Shown piece after piece: positions 7,576-14,853 of a DNA stretch of 21,001 bases. This stretch comes from DATDVH01 sp035290045 (GTDB lineage: Bacteria > Patescibacteriota > Microgenomatia > UBA1406 > HO2-37-13b). Below the pieces are notes generated by a model. The model saw nothing but the letters and a program-made list of their open reading frames with translations. It was not told where the DNA came from and did no database searches. The stretch is from the NCBI GenBank assembly GCA_035290045.1, contig DATDVH010000047.1:1-21001 (forward strand). The letters are read 5' to 3'. The position numbers and the translations under genes were made by a program. Position 1 is the first letter of the stretch. Every line of letters starts with the position of its first letter.

Positions 7576-9224
7576 TATTTGACTTTTTGAAAAATAATAA
7601 CTTTTGGGTGGTCGTAGACGGTAAACGCTTCCTCTGCCCAATCGTCGTTCAACTTTAACTGAGCAAAACCAAAATCCAATGTGGGGTAGGAAGTAAATTC
7701 TGCTACTTTTTGAAAAGCGGTTTTTCCTTCAAAGAGATTAGCATACAATTGAGACATACGCGGATATCGTGCGGACGCCTTCATCATACTGCCATATCCT
7801 CTATTGCTCGTGATCACATAATAATCAGCCTTTGCCAATATTTCGTTTATGGTTTTCCATTTTTCTGGAGTATCAGGATCAAAAACCGGCATCTGCACAC
7901 CCTCATATCCTCCATCAACCGGCAGAAAATCATCCCAATGCTCTTCTGCTAAGAAAGCGGTTTTGGAAATATTGTTTTCAATCCATTCTGATGCAATAAT
8001 CCTGCTGTGTTTTTTGCTGTAAATAGACATAAAACTCACCGGCCAAATCAAAACCAACAGCAACACTATCAAACGCCAAAGTTTAAATTGCAATCGCCGC
8101 AAAATTTTTACCAAACCAAACGCGGCAAAAATCGCAAACAACGGATACAGAAATATAAAATATCGCATCGTGGCTGCAAAGCGGGTTGATTGATACAGAA
8201 AAAAAATCACCATCCACACACCAATGACAACAAACCCTCCCTTTTTCTCTTTAATAAAATAATAGCTACCAATAGTAACAAACAAAAAATATGGCAGTCC
8301 AACGCCAAAAAAAATAATATTTTGGAGCGGAAACAGTATCGGAGTTTTACTAAACCACTGCACCGCTGGCGGATACCATACGTTTTTACGGGAAAACCTG
8401 CTTAACTCTTTGAGATTTTGCACAAATTGCGGATTTAATGTGGGATTCAATATATTACCAGAGGCAAAAGATTTGGGATCTGTAAAGCGAAGCGTCAGAT
8501 ATGTTATTGCAGTAAATGAGAAAAAAATCAAAAAAATCTTTGCCCACTGCTTTTTGCGAATATACCAAAACCCATGGAAAAATAAAATCAATGGAAGGAT
8601 AAATAACGCAGTGATTTTAGTCCCCAGTGCACATCCAAAAAAAAACGCGCTTAATAATATATATACGACTGAATTTTTTAGTAATTTTGTTTGAAATGAA
8701 TAATATAATTTCAAAGACCAATAGAACGAAGCAATCATAAAAAAATTTAGAAAAGTGTCTACGGCAAAAAAATGAGAAAGTTGAATAGGTAAAACTGCGA
8801 TAGCATACAAAAAACTTGCAAAATACTTCAATCGTATATCAAAACCACGTTTTTTTTCAAAAAGCTCTGCAATTTTATATATCATCACGATCACCAACGT
8901 ATCAAAAAGAGCGCTTAACAAACGACCGAAAATAGTAAAATCAGCATACGTATCAAACCCAAGGAAAACCGCCACAATTTTGGCAAGAGTGAGAGGAAAC
9001 GTACCATACACAAAAAAACCATAGCCTACGTTGTAAGGATTGAGAGAAGAACGTGATGGAATAAAATAATCAAACCAACTTGTAGGGAGCTTTTCCGCAT
9101 TGGCAACCATGGTGAGAAATCGTTCATCTGGATGTAGATGATAGCCTTGATCCCAATTGATACCATAGATACGTAATGCAAAACCAAAAAGAAGTATTAA
9201 GACAAGAATGCCATTTTTTTTCAT
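7575..9224 (-). CDS. GT-C (ArnT/PMT, GT39-like) membrane glycosyltransferase
   Basis: The protein has 549 residues with an N-terminal signal-anchor helix and about ten more membrane helices. The first extracytoplasmic loop carries NWDQGYHLHPDERF (about 23-36), with Asp25 and the DE pair at 33-34 as in the catalytic loop of dolichyl/polyprenyl-phosphate mannosyltransferase-like enzymes. A soluble C-terminal domain (about 400-549) has alternating strands and helices. Such enzymes use a polyprenyl-phosphate sugar outside the membrane to modify proteins or lipids. Start: ATG 9224 follows a TATGAT box by 9 nt; ATG 9233, three codons earlier, is possible with a weak GAG. First gene of the glycan operon; its stop overlaps the methyltransferase start. 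Confidence 0.85.
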   Translation of the reverse strand: MKKNGILVLILLFGFALRIYGINWDQGYHLHPDERFLTMVANAEKLPTSWFDYFIPSRSSLNPYNVGYGFFVYGTFPLTLAKIVAVFLGFDTYADFTIFGRLLSALFDTLVIVMIYKIAELFEKKRGFDIRLKYFASFLYAIAVLPIQLSHFFAVDTFLNFFMIASFYWSLKLYYSFQTKLLKNSVVYILLSAFFFGCALGTKITALFILPLILFFHGFWYIRKKQWAKIFLIFFSFTAITYLTLRFTDPKSFASGNILNPTLNPQFVQNLKELSRFSRKNVWYPPAVQWFSKTPILFPLQNIIFFGVGLPYFLFVTIGSYYFIKEKKGGFVVIGVWMVIFFLYQSTRFAATMRYFIFLYPLFAIFAAFGLVKILRRLQFKLWRLIVLLLVLIWPVSFMSIYSKKHSRIIASEWIENNISKTAFLAEEHWDDFLPVDGGYEGVQMPVFDPDTPEKWKTINEILAKADYYVITSNRGYGSMMKASARYPRMSQLYANLFEGKTAFQKVAEFTSYPTLDFGFAQLKLNDDWAEEAFTVYDHPKVIIFQKVK

Positions 9225-9233
9225 TCTGCACAT

Positions 9234-9239
9234 ATCATA
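9234..9239 (-). promoter_or_regulatory. Possible -10 box of the glycan operon
   Basis: TATGAT on the minus strand ends 9 nt before ATG 9224 and directly abuts the alternative ATG 9233. If it is used, the mRNA would be leaderless or nearly so and begin at ATG 9224. This is the weakest example of the leaderless pattern in the window. Confidence 0.35.
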
Positions 9240-9269
9240 CTCATTTCAGTTTCCAAAATCACTACGCAA

Positions 9270-9542
9270 TTATTTTTTATACACTTCATCATGTGTACCT
9301 AGTGCGATAAAATACGCTTCTTGATGAGACAGCAAAAGATACACCATGCGAATCTTCTCGGTTATTGAGATGCTCCACATATTTTTTAAATTACCCTGCA
9401 ATTTATGAGTGCGTAAAGAAATGTGTTGAGGGCTATTTTGAAAAAGAGACAACTGCTTTTCTACTCTCTTTGACAACTTTACATTATTCCTTTTTATCTT
9501 TTTTAGCTCCTTCACTATATCGGGAGAGAATACTATAAGCAT
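9270..9542 (-). CDS. Type II toxin, RelE/YafQ-like mRNA interferase
   Basis: The protein has 90 residues and a basic composition. The pattern VFSPDIVKELKKIKR, THKLQGNLKNMWSISITEKIRMVYLL and the terminal YFIALGTHDEVYKK matches the RelE/ParE superfamily, with the C-terminal His84-Asp85-x-x-Tyr88 resembling YafQ/HigB-type ribosome-dependent RNases. Candidate active-site residues are Arg65, His84 and Tyr88, judged only by family resemblance. It begins 9 nt after the stop of the antitoxin gene, so the two are surely co-expressed. No Shine-Dalgarno is obvious. It is intact, with no frameshift. ParE-type gyrase poisoning is a less likely alternative. Confidence 0.85.
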   Translation of the reverse strand: MLIVFSPDIVKELKKIKRNNVKLSKRVEKQLSLFQNSPQHISLRTHKLQGNLKNMWSISITEKIRMVYLLLSHQEAYFIALGTHDEVYKK

Positions 9543-9551
9543 AGTTTCATT

Positions 9552-9827
9552 CTACAGCTTCGCAAAAAAATCAGGCACGCTATCAACAATGAGAGCTTTA
9601 TCTATTTGTTTTAAGGCTTTTTGAGCTTGCTTTTTAATCGCTTCTGAAGCAGTAAAAACAGGCGCGCTTTCTTTCTCAATCCCGATTTTATCGGGATAAA
9701 TTTCTTTTATGATAATAAATTTGACCAATTGAGTTTTTGGTATGCCAAGTTGCATTGCTTTATAATTGAGAAGTTCATCAAGTCTTTGAGAAAGACTAAT
9801 TTTTAACTGTGTCTGGTGTGTAGGCAT
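9552..9827 (-). CDS. Antitoxin of the RelE-like pair (probable ribbon-helix-helix)
   Basis: The protein has 91 residues. The N-terminal QLKISLSQRLDELLNYKAMQLGIPKTQLVKFII looks like a ribbon-helix-helix DNA-binding domain (one strand followed by two helices). The C-terminal tail (about 60-91, ASEAIKKQAQKALKQIDKALI...) is helical and probably wraps the toxin. Members of such pairs repress their own operon as a complex with the toxin. The upstream region has a strong promoter with an AAGTATACTT palindrome covering the -10 and a second inverted repeat next to the -35, good candidates for its operators. ATG 9827 is chosen as the only start giving a complete domain; the leader is about 25 nt without a Shine-Dalgarno. 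Confidence 0.82.
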   Translation of the reverse strand: MPTHQTQLKISLSQRLDELLNYKAMQLGIPKTQLVKFIIIKEIYPDKIGIEKESAPVFTASEAIKKQAQKALKQIDKALIVDSVPDFFAKL

Positions 9828-9858
9828 AAAGAATAAATGATGAAATATTAATACCTAA

Positions 9859-9886
9859 AGTATACTTATTATCTATCTATTGTCAA
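9859..9886 (-). promoter_or_regulatory. Sigma70-type promoter of the toxin-antitoxin operon
   Basis: The minus-strand -35 is TTGACA (9881-9886), with a 16-bp spacer and -10 TATACT (9859-9864). The palindrome AAGTATACTT (9858-9867) covers the -10, a plausible autorepression operator. The start site should be near 9852, leaving a leader of about 25 nt before ATG 9827. Confidence 0.75.
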
Positions 9887-9899
9887 GTTAAAAACTTGA
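9883..9899. repeat. Short inverted repeat between two divergent promoters
   Basis: TCAAGTT, a 3-nt spacer and AACTTGA form a perfect 7-bp inverted repeat. It overlaps the -35 of the toxin-antitoxin promoter and lies 3 bp from the -35-like TTGACA of the plus-strand gene. It could be an operator shared by both directions. Confidence 0.5.
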
Positions 9900-9902
9900 T
9901 CA

Positions 9903-9928
9903 TTGACAAACATAAAATTGTGTATACT
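9903..9928 (+). promoter_or_regulatory. Promoter of the anchored propeller-like gene, leaderless
   Basis: The -10 is TATACT (9923-9928), six bases before ATG 9935. A TTGACA lies at 9903-9908 but at a short 14-bp spacing, so it may not be the working -35. Confidence 0.6.
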
Positions 9929-9934
9929 GATAGT

Positions 9935-11251
9935 ATGGAAAATAATGCTATGCCTCCCTCATCACCACAACAACCTTATATTCCCTTACATCCTCAATCT
10001 ACTAATCACTGGAAAACTTTTGCAATCGTTCTTTTGATTGTGTTTATTGGAGGGATAGCGTTATTGATTTTTAAGTCTCAACTGCAATCACCGCAGGTGC
10101 AAAATATCACACAACAAAAACCAGCCGCAAACGAAATACTCCTCACAACAGGATACGTTTCTCAACAAACTGAACAAAACCAACTTCCAAAACCTCCTTC
10201 ACCTAAGAGTGGATTAACAATAAATAAAGTCTTTTACACCAAGTATTATCCAGAGGAACACGATGCTATCGCAAACAACCTCTTCGTGTATGATGATGAG
10301 ATAAAAACCATTAGTCAATTAACTAACTATACAGAACCTCTATTTTATATCAGCAACATACGAGTAGTTGATGAAAATTCTGTAGGTTTTTTGCGATGCT
10401 CTTCGGGCGATTATGCGGATTGCGGGATTTATGTTATTGATATTACCTCAAAAAAAATAACAGAAAAGAAAAAATTAGAAAGACAGATGTTGGTCAATAC
10501 ATTGGAATTTGCCTCGCTTGACAACTTTGCGTATTTTGGGAATATGAGAGATAAATCAAAAGCAGTATTAAAACTAATACTATTTGATCAAGGCATCTTG
10601 AAAACCCTTGAACAAATTGATGTATCTAATGCTACTGGACGAGGCGGAATTATTGCAGATGCCCACCAGATACAATTTTCCCAAGACAAACAACATTTAT
10701 TACAAATTGATACTAGTGCGCGCAGTACAGGTACAGAAGATTTTAATATATATATTTATAATCTATCAAACGGGGATAAACAAATTATTGAAAACGCGAC
10801 TCATCCACAATGGGTAAATAACACCACTATTGTTTATAGAAAATATGTGGGCGGTGGAGTATATTTATACGATATTGTTGCTAAAACATACAAAAAAATT
10901 GATGCAATCACCCAAGACGCATACTATCTTTCAATGTTGCAAGGAACTGATGAGCTACTATTTACTGACTACGAGGCAAAACAACTTTGGCTTTACAATT
11001 TCACTACAAAAGAAAATAAAAAAATCCTTGATGGTGCATTGGACGGATTCTGGTTGACGCCCACAAAAATCGTATATAACGAAGTCAGACTATGTACACA
11101 AGCTGAACAGTGTGGAATGCTTGACTACAAAGTGTTGTCGGTGTCTATATTTGATATTGAAAAAATGATGAAAATTGGTTCAATTCCCGATCGTTCATCA
11201 GATGAAAACTTTCTTTACAATATGACTTCTTATTATTCATCAGAATCCTAA
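9935..11251 (+). CDS. Membrane-anchored propeller-like protein, unknown function
   Basis: The protein has 438 residues. A short proline-rich cytoplasmic tail precedes one transmembrane helix (about 28-46) and a Gln/Pro-rich linker (about 48-95). The rest is a beta-rich domain with recurring strand pairs such as IYVIDITSKKI, FNIYIYNLSNGDKQII, VYLYDIVAKTYKKI and LWLYNFTTKENKKIL, spaced like blades of a TolB/WD-type propeller. Four cysteines are visible (RCSSGDYADC and LCTQAEQC). ATG 9935 is chosen over in-frame codons back to 9896 because it sits 6 nt after a TATACT box and gives a normal anchor. The 3' end overlaps the convergent flavin-reductase gene by 4 bp. Expected location is outside the membrane; ligand and role are not recognised. 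Confidence 0.8.
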   Translation: MENNAMPPSSPQQPYIPLHPQSTNHWKTFAIVLLIVFIGGIALLIFKSQLQSPQVQNITQQKPAANEILLTTGYVSQQTEQNQLPKPPSPKSGLTINKVFYTKYYPEEHDAIANNLFVYDDEIKTISQLTNYTEPLFYISNIRVVDENSVGFLRCSSGDYADCGIYVIDITSKKITEKKKLERQMLVNTLEFASLDNFAYFGNMRDKSKAVLKLILFDQGILKTLEQIDVSNATGRGGIIADAHQIQFSQDKQHLLQIDTSARSTGTEDFNIYIYNLSNGDKQIIENATHPQWVNNTTIVYRKYVGGGVYLYDIVAKTYKKIDAITQDAYYLSMLQGTDELLFTDYEAKQLWLYNFTTKENKKILDGALDGFWLTPTKIVYNEVRLCTQAEQCGMLDYKVLSVSIFDIEKMMKIGSIPDRSSDENFLYNMTSYYSSES

Positions 11252-12006
11252 AACTTTTCAAAAAAAATATTTTCATGAGCGATGTGTTGGTTTTTGAGAA
11301 ATGCAGTCAGTGAGACAACCACTTCTGGACCACCGCAAATATAATATTCTGTATCAGAAGATGCTTTCTCTTTATTAAAATTATCGGTGATCCTCCCTCT
11401 TTTCAGACACGACAATTCACTATTTTTCTCTTCATGTTCGGTAAAAACAGCATTTTTTTCCCGAGAAAGACAAATCGTAAAAGAAAAATTTTTATAGAGA
11501 TTTTTAAGCGTAGTCAATTCATCTTTCAGATACGCCTCGTTCATTGTTTTTACTCCCCAGAAAAGTTGTATTTGTGGGGCTGGTGTATCAAATGAAGTAT
11601 ATGCATGACGGTGAAAAAAACTGTGTATCATAGATCTAATCGGCGCAATACCAGTTCCTGTGGCTAAAAAGATTTTATCGCGATCCTCGCTCTGTAGGAT
11701 AAATTTACCCGCAGGACCGCGAAAATTGACAGTTTCTCTCTCTTCTAAATGAATAAAATACAAAGACGCTAATCCATTGGGAATAGTATGTATTAAAAGC
11801 TCAACATATCTTTTTTGGTAATTCGGCGAATAGAGTGAATAAAGACGAGTTGCTTTTTCCTTATTTTCTTGAGGAATATCAACGAGCACATACTGTCCTG
11901 CGATAAAATCAATTTCTTTTGGACTGATCAACTTATACTGTAATAATAACATATCCTCAGTGATCACTTTCTTTTTGGTGACAGTAGCGATAAAATCTTG
12001 AAGCAT
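11248..12006 (-). CDS. FAD/NAD(P)-binding oxidoreductase, ferredoxin-NADP reductase-like
   Basis: The protein has 252 residues in two domains. The FAD-binding beta-barrel carries RLYSLYS (54-60), the RxYS flavin motif, and the later LIHTIPNGLASLYF segment. The NAD(P)-binding half has ATGTGIAPIRSM (115-126) and ICGGPEVV (223-230). No 2Fe-2S ferredoxin domain or extra cysteine cluster is fused. The family moves electrons between NAD(P)H and a partner such as a ferredoxin, flavodoxin or b5/oxygenase component; the partner is not evident here. Start ATG 12006 is 5 nt after the stop of the ATPase gene, so it is probably the second gene of that operon, an odd pairing. The 3' end overlaps the convergent propeller gene by 4 bp. 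Confidence 0.87.
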   Translation of the reverse strand: MLQDFIATVTKKKVITEDMLLLQYKLISPKEIDFIAGQYVLVDIPQENKEKATRLYSLYSPNYQKRYVELLIHTIPNGLASLYFIHLEERETVNFRGPAGKFILQSEDRDKIFLATGTGIAPIRSMIHSFFHRHAYTSFDTPAPQIQLFWGVKTMNEAYLKDELTTLKNLYKNFSFTICLSREKNAVFTEHEEKNSELSCLKRGRITDNFNKEKASSDTEYYICGGPEVVVSLTAFLKNQHIAHENIFFEKF

Positions 12007-12011
12007 ATTAT

Positions 12012-14363
12012 TTAGAGACGCGCACGCAAAGTAACTTCAGACTCCACAATCTCTCGCGGACGACCGTATTTCAGACGAGATAATTGAATAATATTTTGTG
12101 CGAGTTTTTCATTTGATTGAGCTTTTAACTTTTTCATGTCTTTGGTGAGATCAACTGAAAATGCCGGCACTGGATCATTATTCACGATTGTTTTCATATA
12201 AATGTGATACCGATCAATATTGATAAGATCAGATTCAGAAAACACTGGCTGAAATTCATGAGATAAATATGAGGCATCAGTCACCCCTACACGAAATGAT
12301 GCCAATGTCCCAACGTTGCCAAAAATAGCATTTTTCACCTCCTCATCCATCTGACCGATAAACTGATTGGCAACAGTCAAATTCAAATGATATTTTCTCG
12401 ACTCGGATAAAATTGTCGCAAAATCAGGTGTGGCAAAATTCTGAAACTCATCAACGTAAAGGAAAAAATCCCGACGCGTTTCCTCCAGCATATCCTGTCG
12501 ACTCATTGCCGCAACTAAAAGCTTTGGGATCAATACTAATCCTAAGAAATTTGAATTTTCCTCGCCTAATTTTCCCTTGCTTAAATTGATAATAAGAATT
12601 TTACCCTCATCCATGATTTTTCTAAAATCAAACGCTGACTTTGACTGTCCAATGATATTGCGCATGGTTTGGTTGGTGACAAATCTGCCGAATTTGGATA
12701 CGATATAATCCAACACTTCAGATTTGTGAAAATCAGATGTTTGAGCGATCTGATCAGTCCAATACCTCCGAACTATCGGGTCTGTAACTTTCGGCAACAG
12801 TTCTTGTACATATTTTGCGTCAGTTAATACTCTCACTACCTCAACAAATGTTGACCCCTCCTCTGCCATCACGGTAAGCATTGCATTACGTACCGCATGT
12901 TCAAATCGCGGACCGATAATACCAGTGCGCTGTGGATCATAGAGCTTGTACATGAGGTTAATAATGGATGTCGTGATAAAATGTTTTTGTTCTTCAGTAT
13001 GCGCATCAAGCAAATTCAATCCCATAGGGCGTGCAGTATCTGCAGGATCAAAATATACGACATCTTCTGCTCGTTCTGCGGGAATGTACCGTATGATATG
13101 TTCAACCAAATCTCCATGCGGATCAATCACGCACACACCATGTCCCGCACGTATATCCTGCACCGCCATATCCTGCAGAAGCTCTGACTTTCCCACGCCA
13201 GTTTTCCCGATAATATACACATGACGTCTACGATCTTCAAACCCTATATGTACCGGACGTCTCACTCCCCGATAATATCCAAACCCGATAGAAGTTCCTC
13301 CCTTCGTCGGGACTTCTGCGGCAACTGGCGCAGACTTTGCCTTCAGCCAATTGATATGCGGAGTCTCAATCGTTTTGTTGGGAAAGTGAAAGAGTGTTGC
13401 TAACTCATCAGCTGATAAAATAGAAAGAGACTTTGAAAACCATGGTTCAATGATAGGAAAAAATTTATAAATAAAATTGATCATAAAACCAGCCTTAAAT
13501 CGTACTTTCACATTAGTAAATGAATTATGATCTGATGCAAATTGAGAAAATACTGCCTTTATATTGCGAAGATGCGCCTGCGCAGACTCTTTTGAGGGAG
13601 ATGAAACAACAATGCGGATCACCGTCTCAAACCCTGCTTTTGATGTCTTATCATCAATACGTTCAAGAGTTTTTGCATCAACCTTAAATGATGCTTTCTC
13701 TGGACTTGCCTCTTTTTTCTTGACTGACGCCACATATGATTTCCCCAATTTTTTCCATGCAGAAGATGCAGGGCGAATAAGTATCTGAAAGATCGCTCCT
13801 TCATGCTCATCCATTTTGGAAAATGCAGAAGTCAACGCAGACAGTGAATCCGTGGGTAATTCTTTATAGACCCTTATTGGTTCATATGAATATCCTTTCG
13901 CCCGAATACCTGTGTATGCGACTTTTCCGTTTTCAGTAAAAATAGTAGGCTCCTCAGTTCGTTTAATATCAGCCGATGGGTAATAGCCATAGATTTGTTT
14001 TTCTACCATATCAAGAATACGGTGAGGAGCTGATATATAAAAACGGATATCTGCATGCCGACCGACAATCTCCAAGGCTATCACATCTTCAACATCCATG
14101 AAAGAAAAAAATCCAGATTTCTTAAGCGACGAGAATGCGGAAAACATTTGTTCTGCCGCGTCTATTTTTGTCTCATTGTCTTTAGGAATTTTGACCTCCA
14201 TAGTCACCATCTCAAGCGAGATTTTTTCACGCTTTTTCAGACGGCTTAAAAGTACTAAAATATAAAGAAAAATAAGACTTAAGACAAAAGCTCCTACTGC
14301 CGCGCCAAAAATGATAGTAAAAATTATTGCTCTGTCAACGATTGATTCTACTGATATATCCAT
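12012..14363 (-). CDS. Type IV secretion / conjugation-type DNA-binding ATPase (VirD4/TraD-like)
   Basis: The protein has 783 residues. One N-terminal membrane helix (about 12-39) precedes a roughly 330-residue region of mixed folds without recognised motifs. The RecA-like motor follows, with Walker A GKTGVGKSELL (386-396), VCVIDPHGDLVEHI (410-423, as in VirD4/TraD coupling proteins), KILIINLSKGK (588-598), Walker B FFLYVDEFQNFA (633-644) and the sensor-like NLTVANQF (661-668). Such hexameric ATPases pump DNA or protein across the membrane. No VirB channel genes are in this window, so the partner machine is either elsewhere or absent; related CPR proteins are often annotated as type IV secretion system DNA-binding proteins. 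It has its own promoter (TATAAT 6 nt before ATG), overlapping that of the divergent TPR gene. Confidence 0.88.
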   Translation of the reverse strand: MDISVESIVDRAIIFTIIFGAAVGAFVLSLIFLYILVLLSRLKKREKISLEMVTMEVKIPKDNETKIDAAEQMFSAFSSLKKSGFFSFMDVEDVIALEIVGRHADIRFYISAPHRILDMVEKQIYGYYPSADIKRTEEPTIFTENGKVAYTGIRAKGYSYEPIRVYKELPTDSLSALTSAFSKMDEHEGAIFQILIRPASSAWKKLGKSYVASVKKKEASPEKASFKVDAKTLERIDDKTSKAGFETVIRIVVSSPSKESAQAHLRNIKAVFSQFASDHNSFTNVKVRFKAGFMINFIYKFFPIIEPWFSKSLSILSADELATLFHFPNKTIETPHINWLKAKSAPVAAEVPTKGGTSIGFGYYRGVRRPVHIGFEDRRRHVYIIGKTGVGKSELLQDMAVQDIRAGHGVCVIDPHGDLVEHIIRYIPAERAEDVVYFDPADTARPMGLNLLDAHTEEQKHFITTSIINLMYKLYDPQRTGIIGPRFEHAVRNAMLTVMAEEGSTFVEVVRVLTDAKYVQELLPKVTDPIVRRYWTDQIAQTSDFHKSEVLDYIVSKFGRFVTNQTMRNIIGQSKSAFDFRKIMDEGKILIINLSKGKLGEENSNFLGLVLIPKLLVAAMSRQDMLEETRRDFFLYVDEFQNFATPDFATILSESRKYHLNLTVANQFIGQMDEEVKNAIFGNVGTLASFRVGVTDASYLSHEFQPVFSESDLINIDRYHIYMKTIVNNDPVPAFSVDLTKDMKKLKAQSNEKLAQNIIQLSRLKYGRPREIVESEVTLRARL

Positions 14364-14369
14364 AGTAAA

Positions 14370-14375
14370 ATTATA
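14370..14375 (-). promoter_or_regulatory. -10 box of the ATPase operon, leaderless
   Basis: TATAAT on the minus strand lies six bases before ATG 14363. It overlaps by 2 bp the plus-strand -10 at 14374-14379, so RNA polymerase should not be able to open both promoters at once. Confidence 0.65.
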
Positions 14376-14379
14376 TACT
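14374..14379 (+). promoter_or_regulatory. -10 box of the TPR gene, leaderless
   Basis: TATACT lies six bases before ATG 14386. Its -35 region would fall inside the first codons of the divergent ATPase gene; no strong -35 match is present. Confidence 0.6.
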
Positions 14380-14385
14380 AAAAAT

Positions 14386-14814
14386 ATGAGTAAAAACAGA
14401 GCGCTTTATATTTGTATATTTCTTTTCTTTGTGTACACTATCCTTAATATCTATGCAAGTCAGCAATTCAATTCCCTTTTTTTTCACCTCGTAACACGCC
14501 AAAAAAAAGATGACGCTGTGTTGTTTTTAAAAAAAATTCAAAAAACAGCATATTTTTCTGATCAGCTATCAGTCTTTACTCGTCTCTATGGAGCTTCTAT
14601 CCAAGAAGATTTACAAAAAGAGACAGAAGAACGAGATAAAAAGATCTCACAACTTGAAGCTCTACTTGAGAAAAATAAATACGCCCGCGACGTCTTAATC
14701 AAACTCGCTCTACTGTATTATGAAAATGACCATCCCTCACGGGCAAAAAACTATTATCAAAAAGCACAAACAATTGATCCTGAAATAAATATAAATGAAC
14801 TTGATAAATTATGA
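14386..14814 (+). CDS. Small membrane-anchored TPR protein
   Basis: The protein has 142 residues. An N-terminal membrane helix (about 6-23) precedes a helical region with a charged coiled coil (about 73-95, ETEERDKKISQLEALLEKNK) and a tetratricopeptide-like repeat (about 97-133: ARDVLIKLALLYYENDHPSRAKNYYQKAQTIDP read in outline). ATG 14386 is preferred over in-frame upstream codons, which would run through the divergent promoter, because it sits 6 nt after a TATACT. TPR proteins scaffold protein complexes; being divergent from the VirD4-like ATPase, it may assist the same membrane complex, which is inference. Its TGA stop supports the standard code. Confidence 0.75.
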   Translation: MSKNRALYICIFLFFVYTILNIYASQQFNSLFFHLVTRQKKDDAVLFLKKIQKTAYFSDQLSVFTRLYGASIQEDLQKETEERDKKISQLEALLEKNKYARDVLIKLALLYYENDHPSRAKNYYQKAQTIDPEININELDKL

Positions 14815-14853
14815 TATATTTCTATATTTAAAAATATAACTGAATTATAAATT

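Noticed and set aside
7576..7641. N-terminal extension of the methyltransferase
   Set aside because: The extension is the 3' end of the GT-C gene in another frame; the ATG at 7575 in the TAATG overlap gives a normal start.
13619..13810. Second minus-strand frame inside the ATPase gene, possible frameshift
   Set aside because: The ATPase frame is continuous with all motifs in order; the other frame is a low-complexity shadow.
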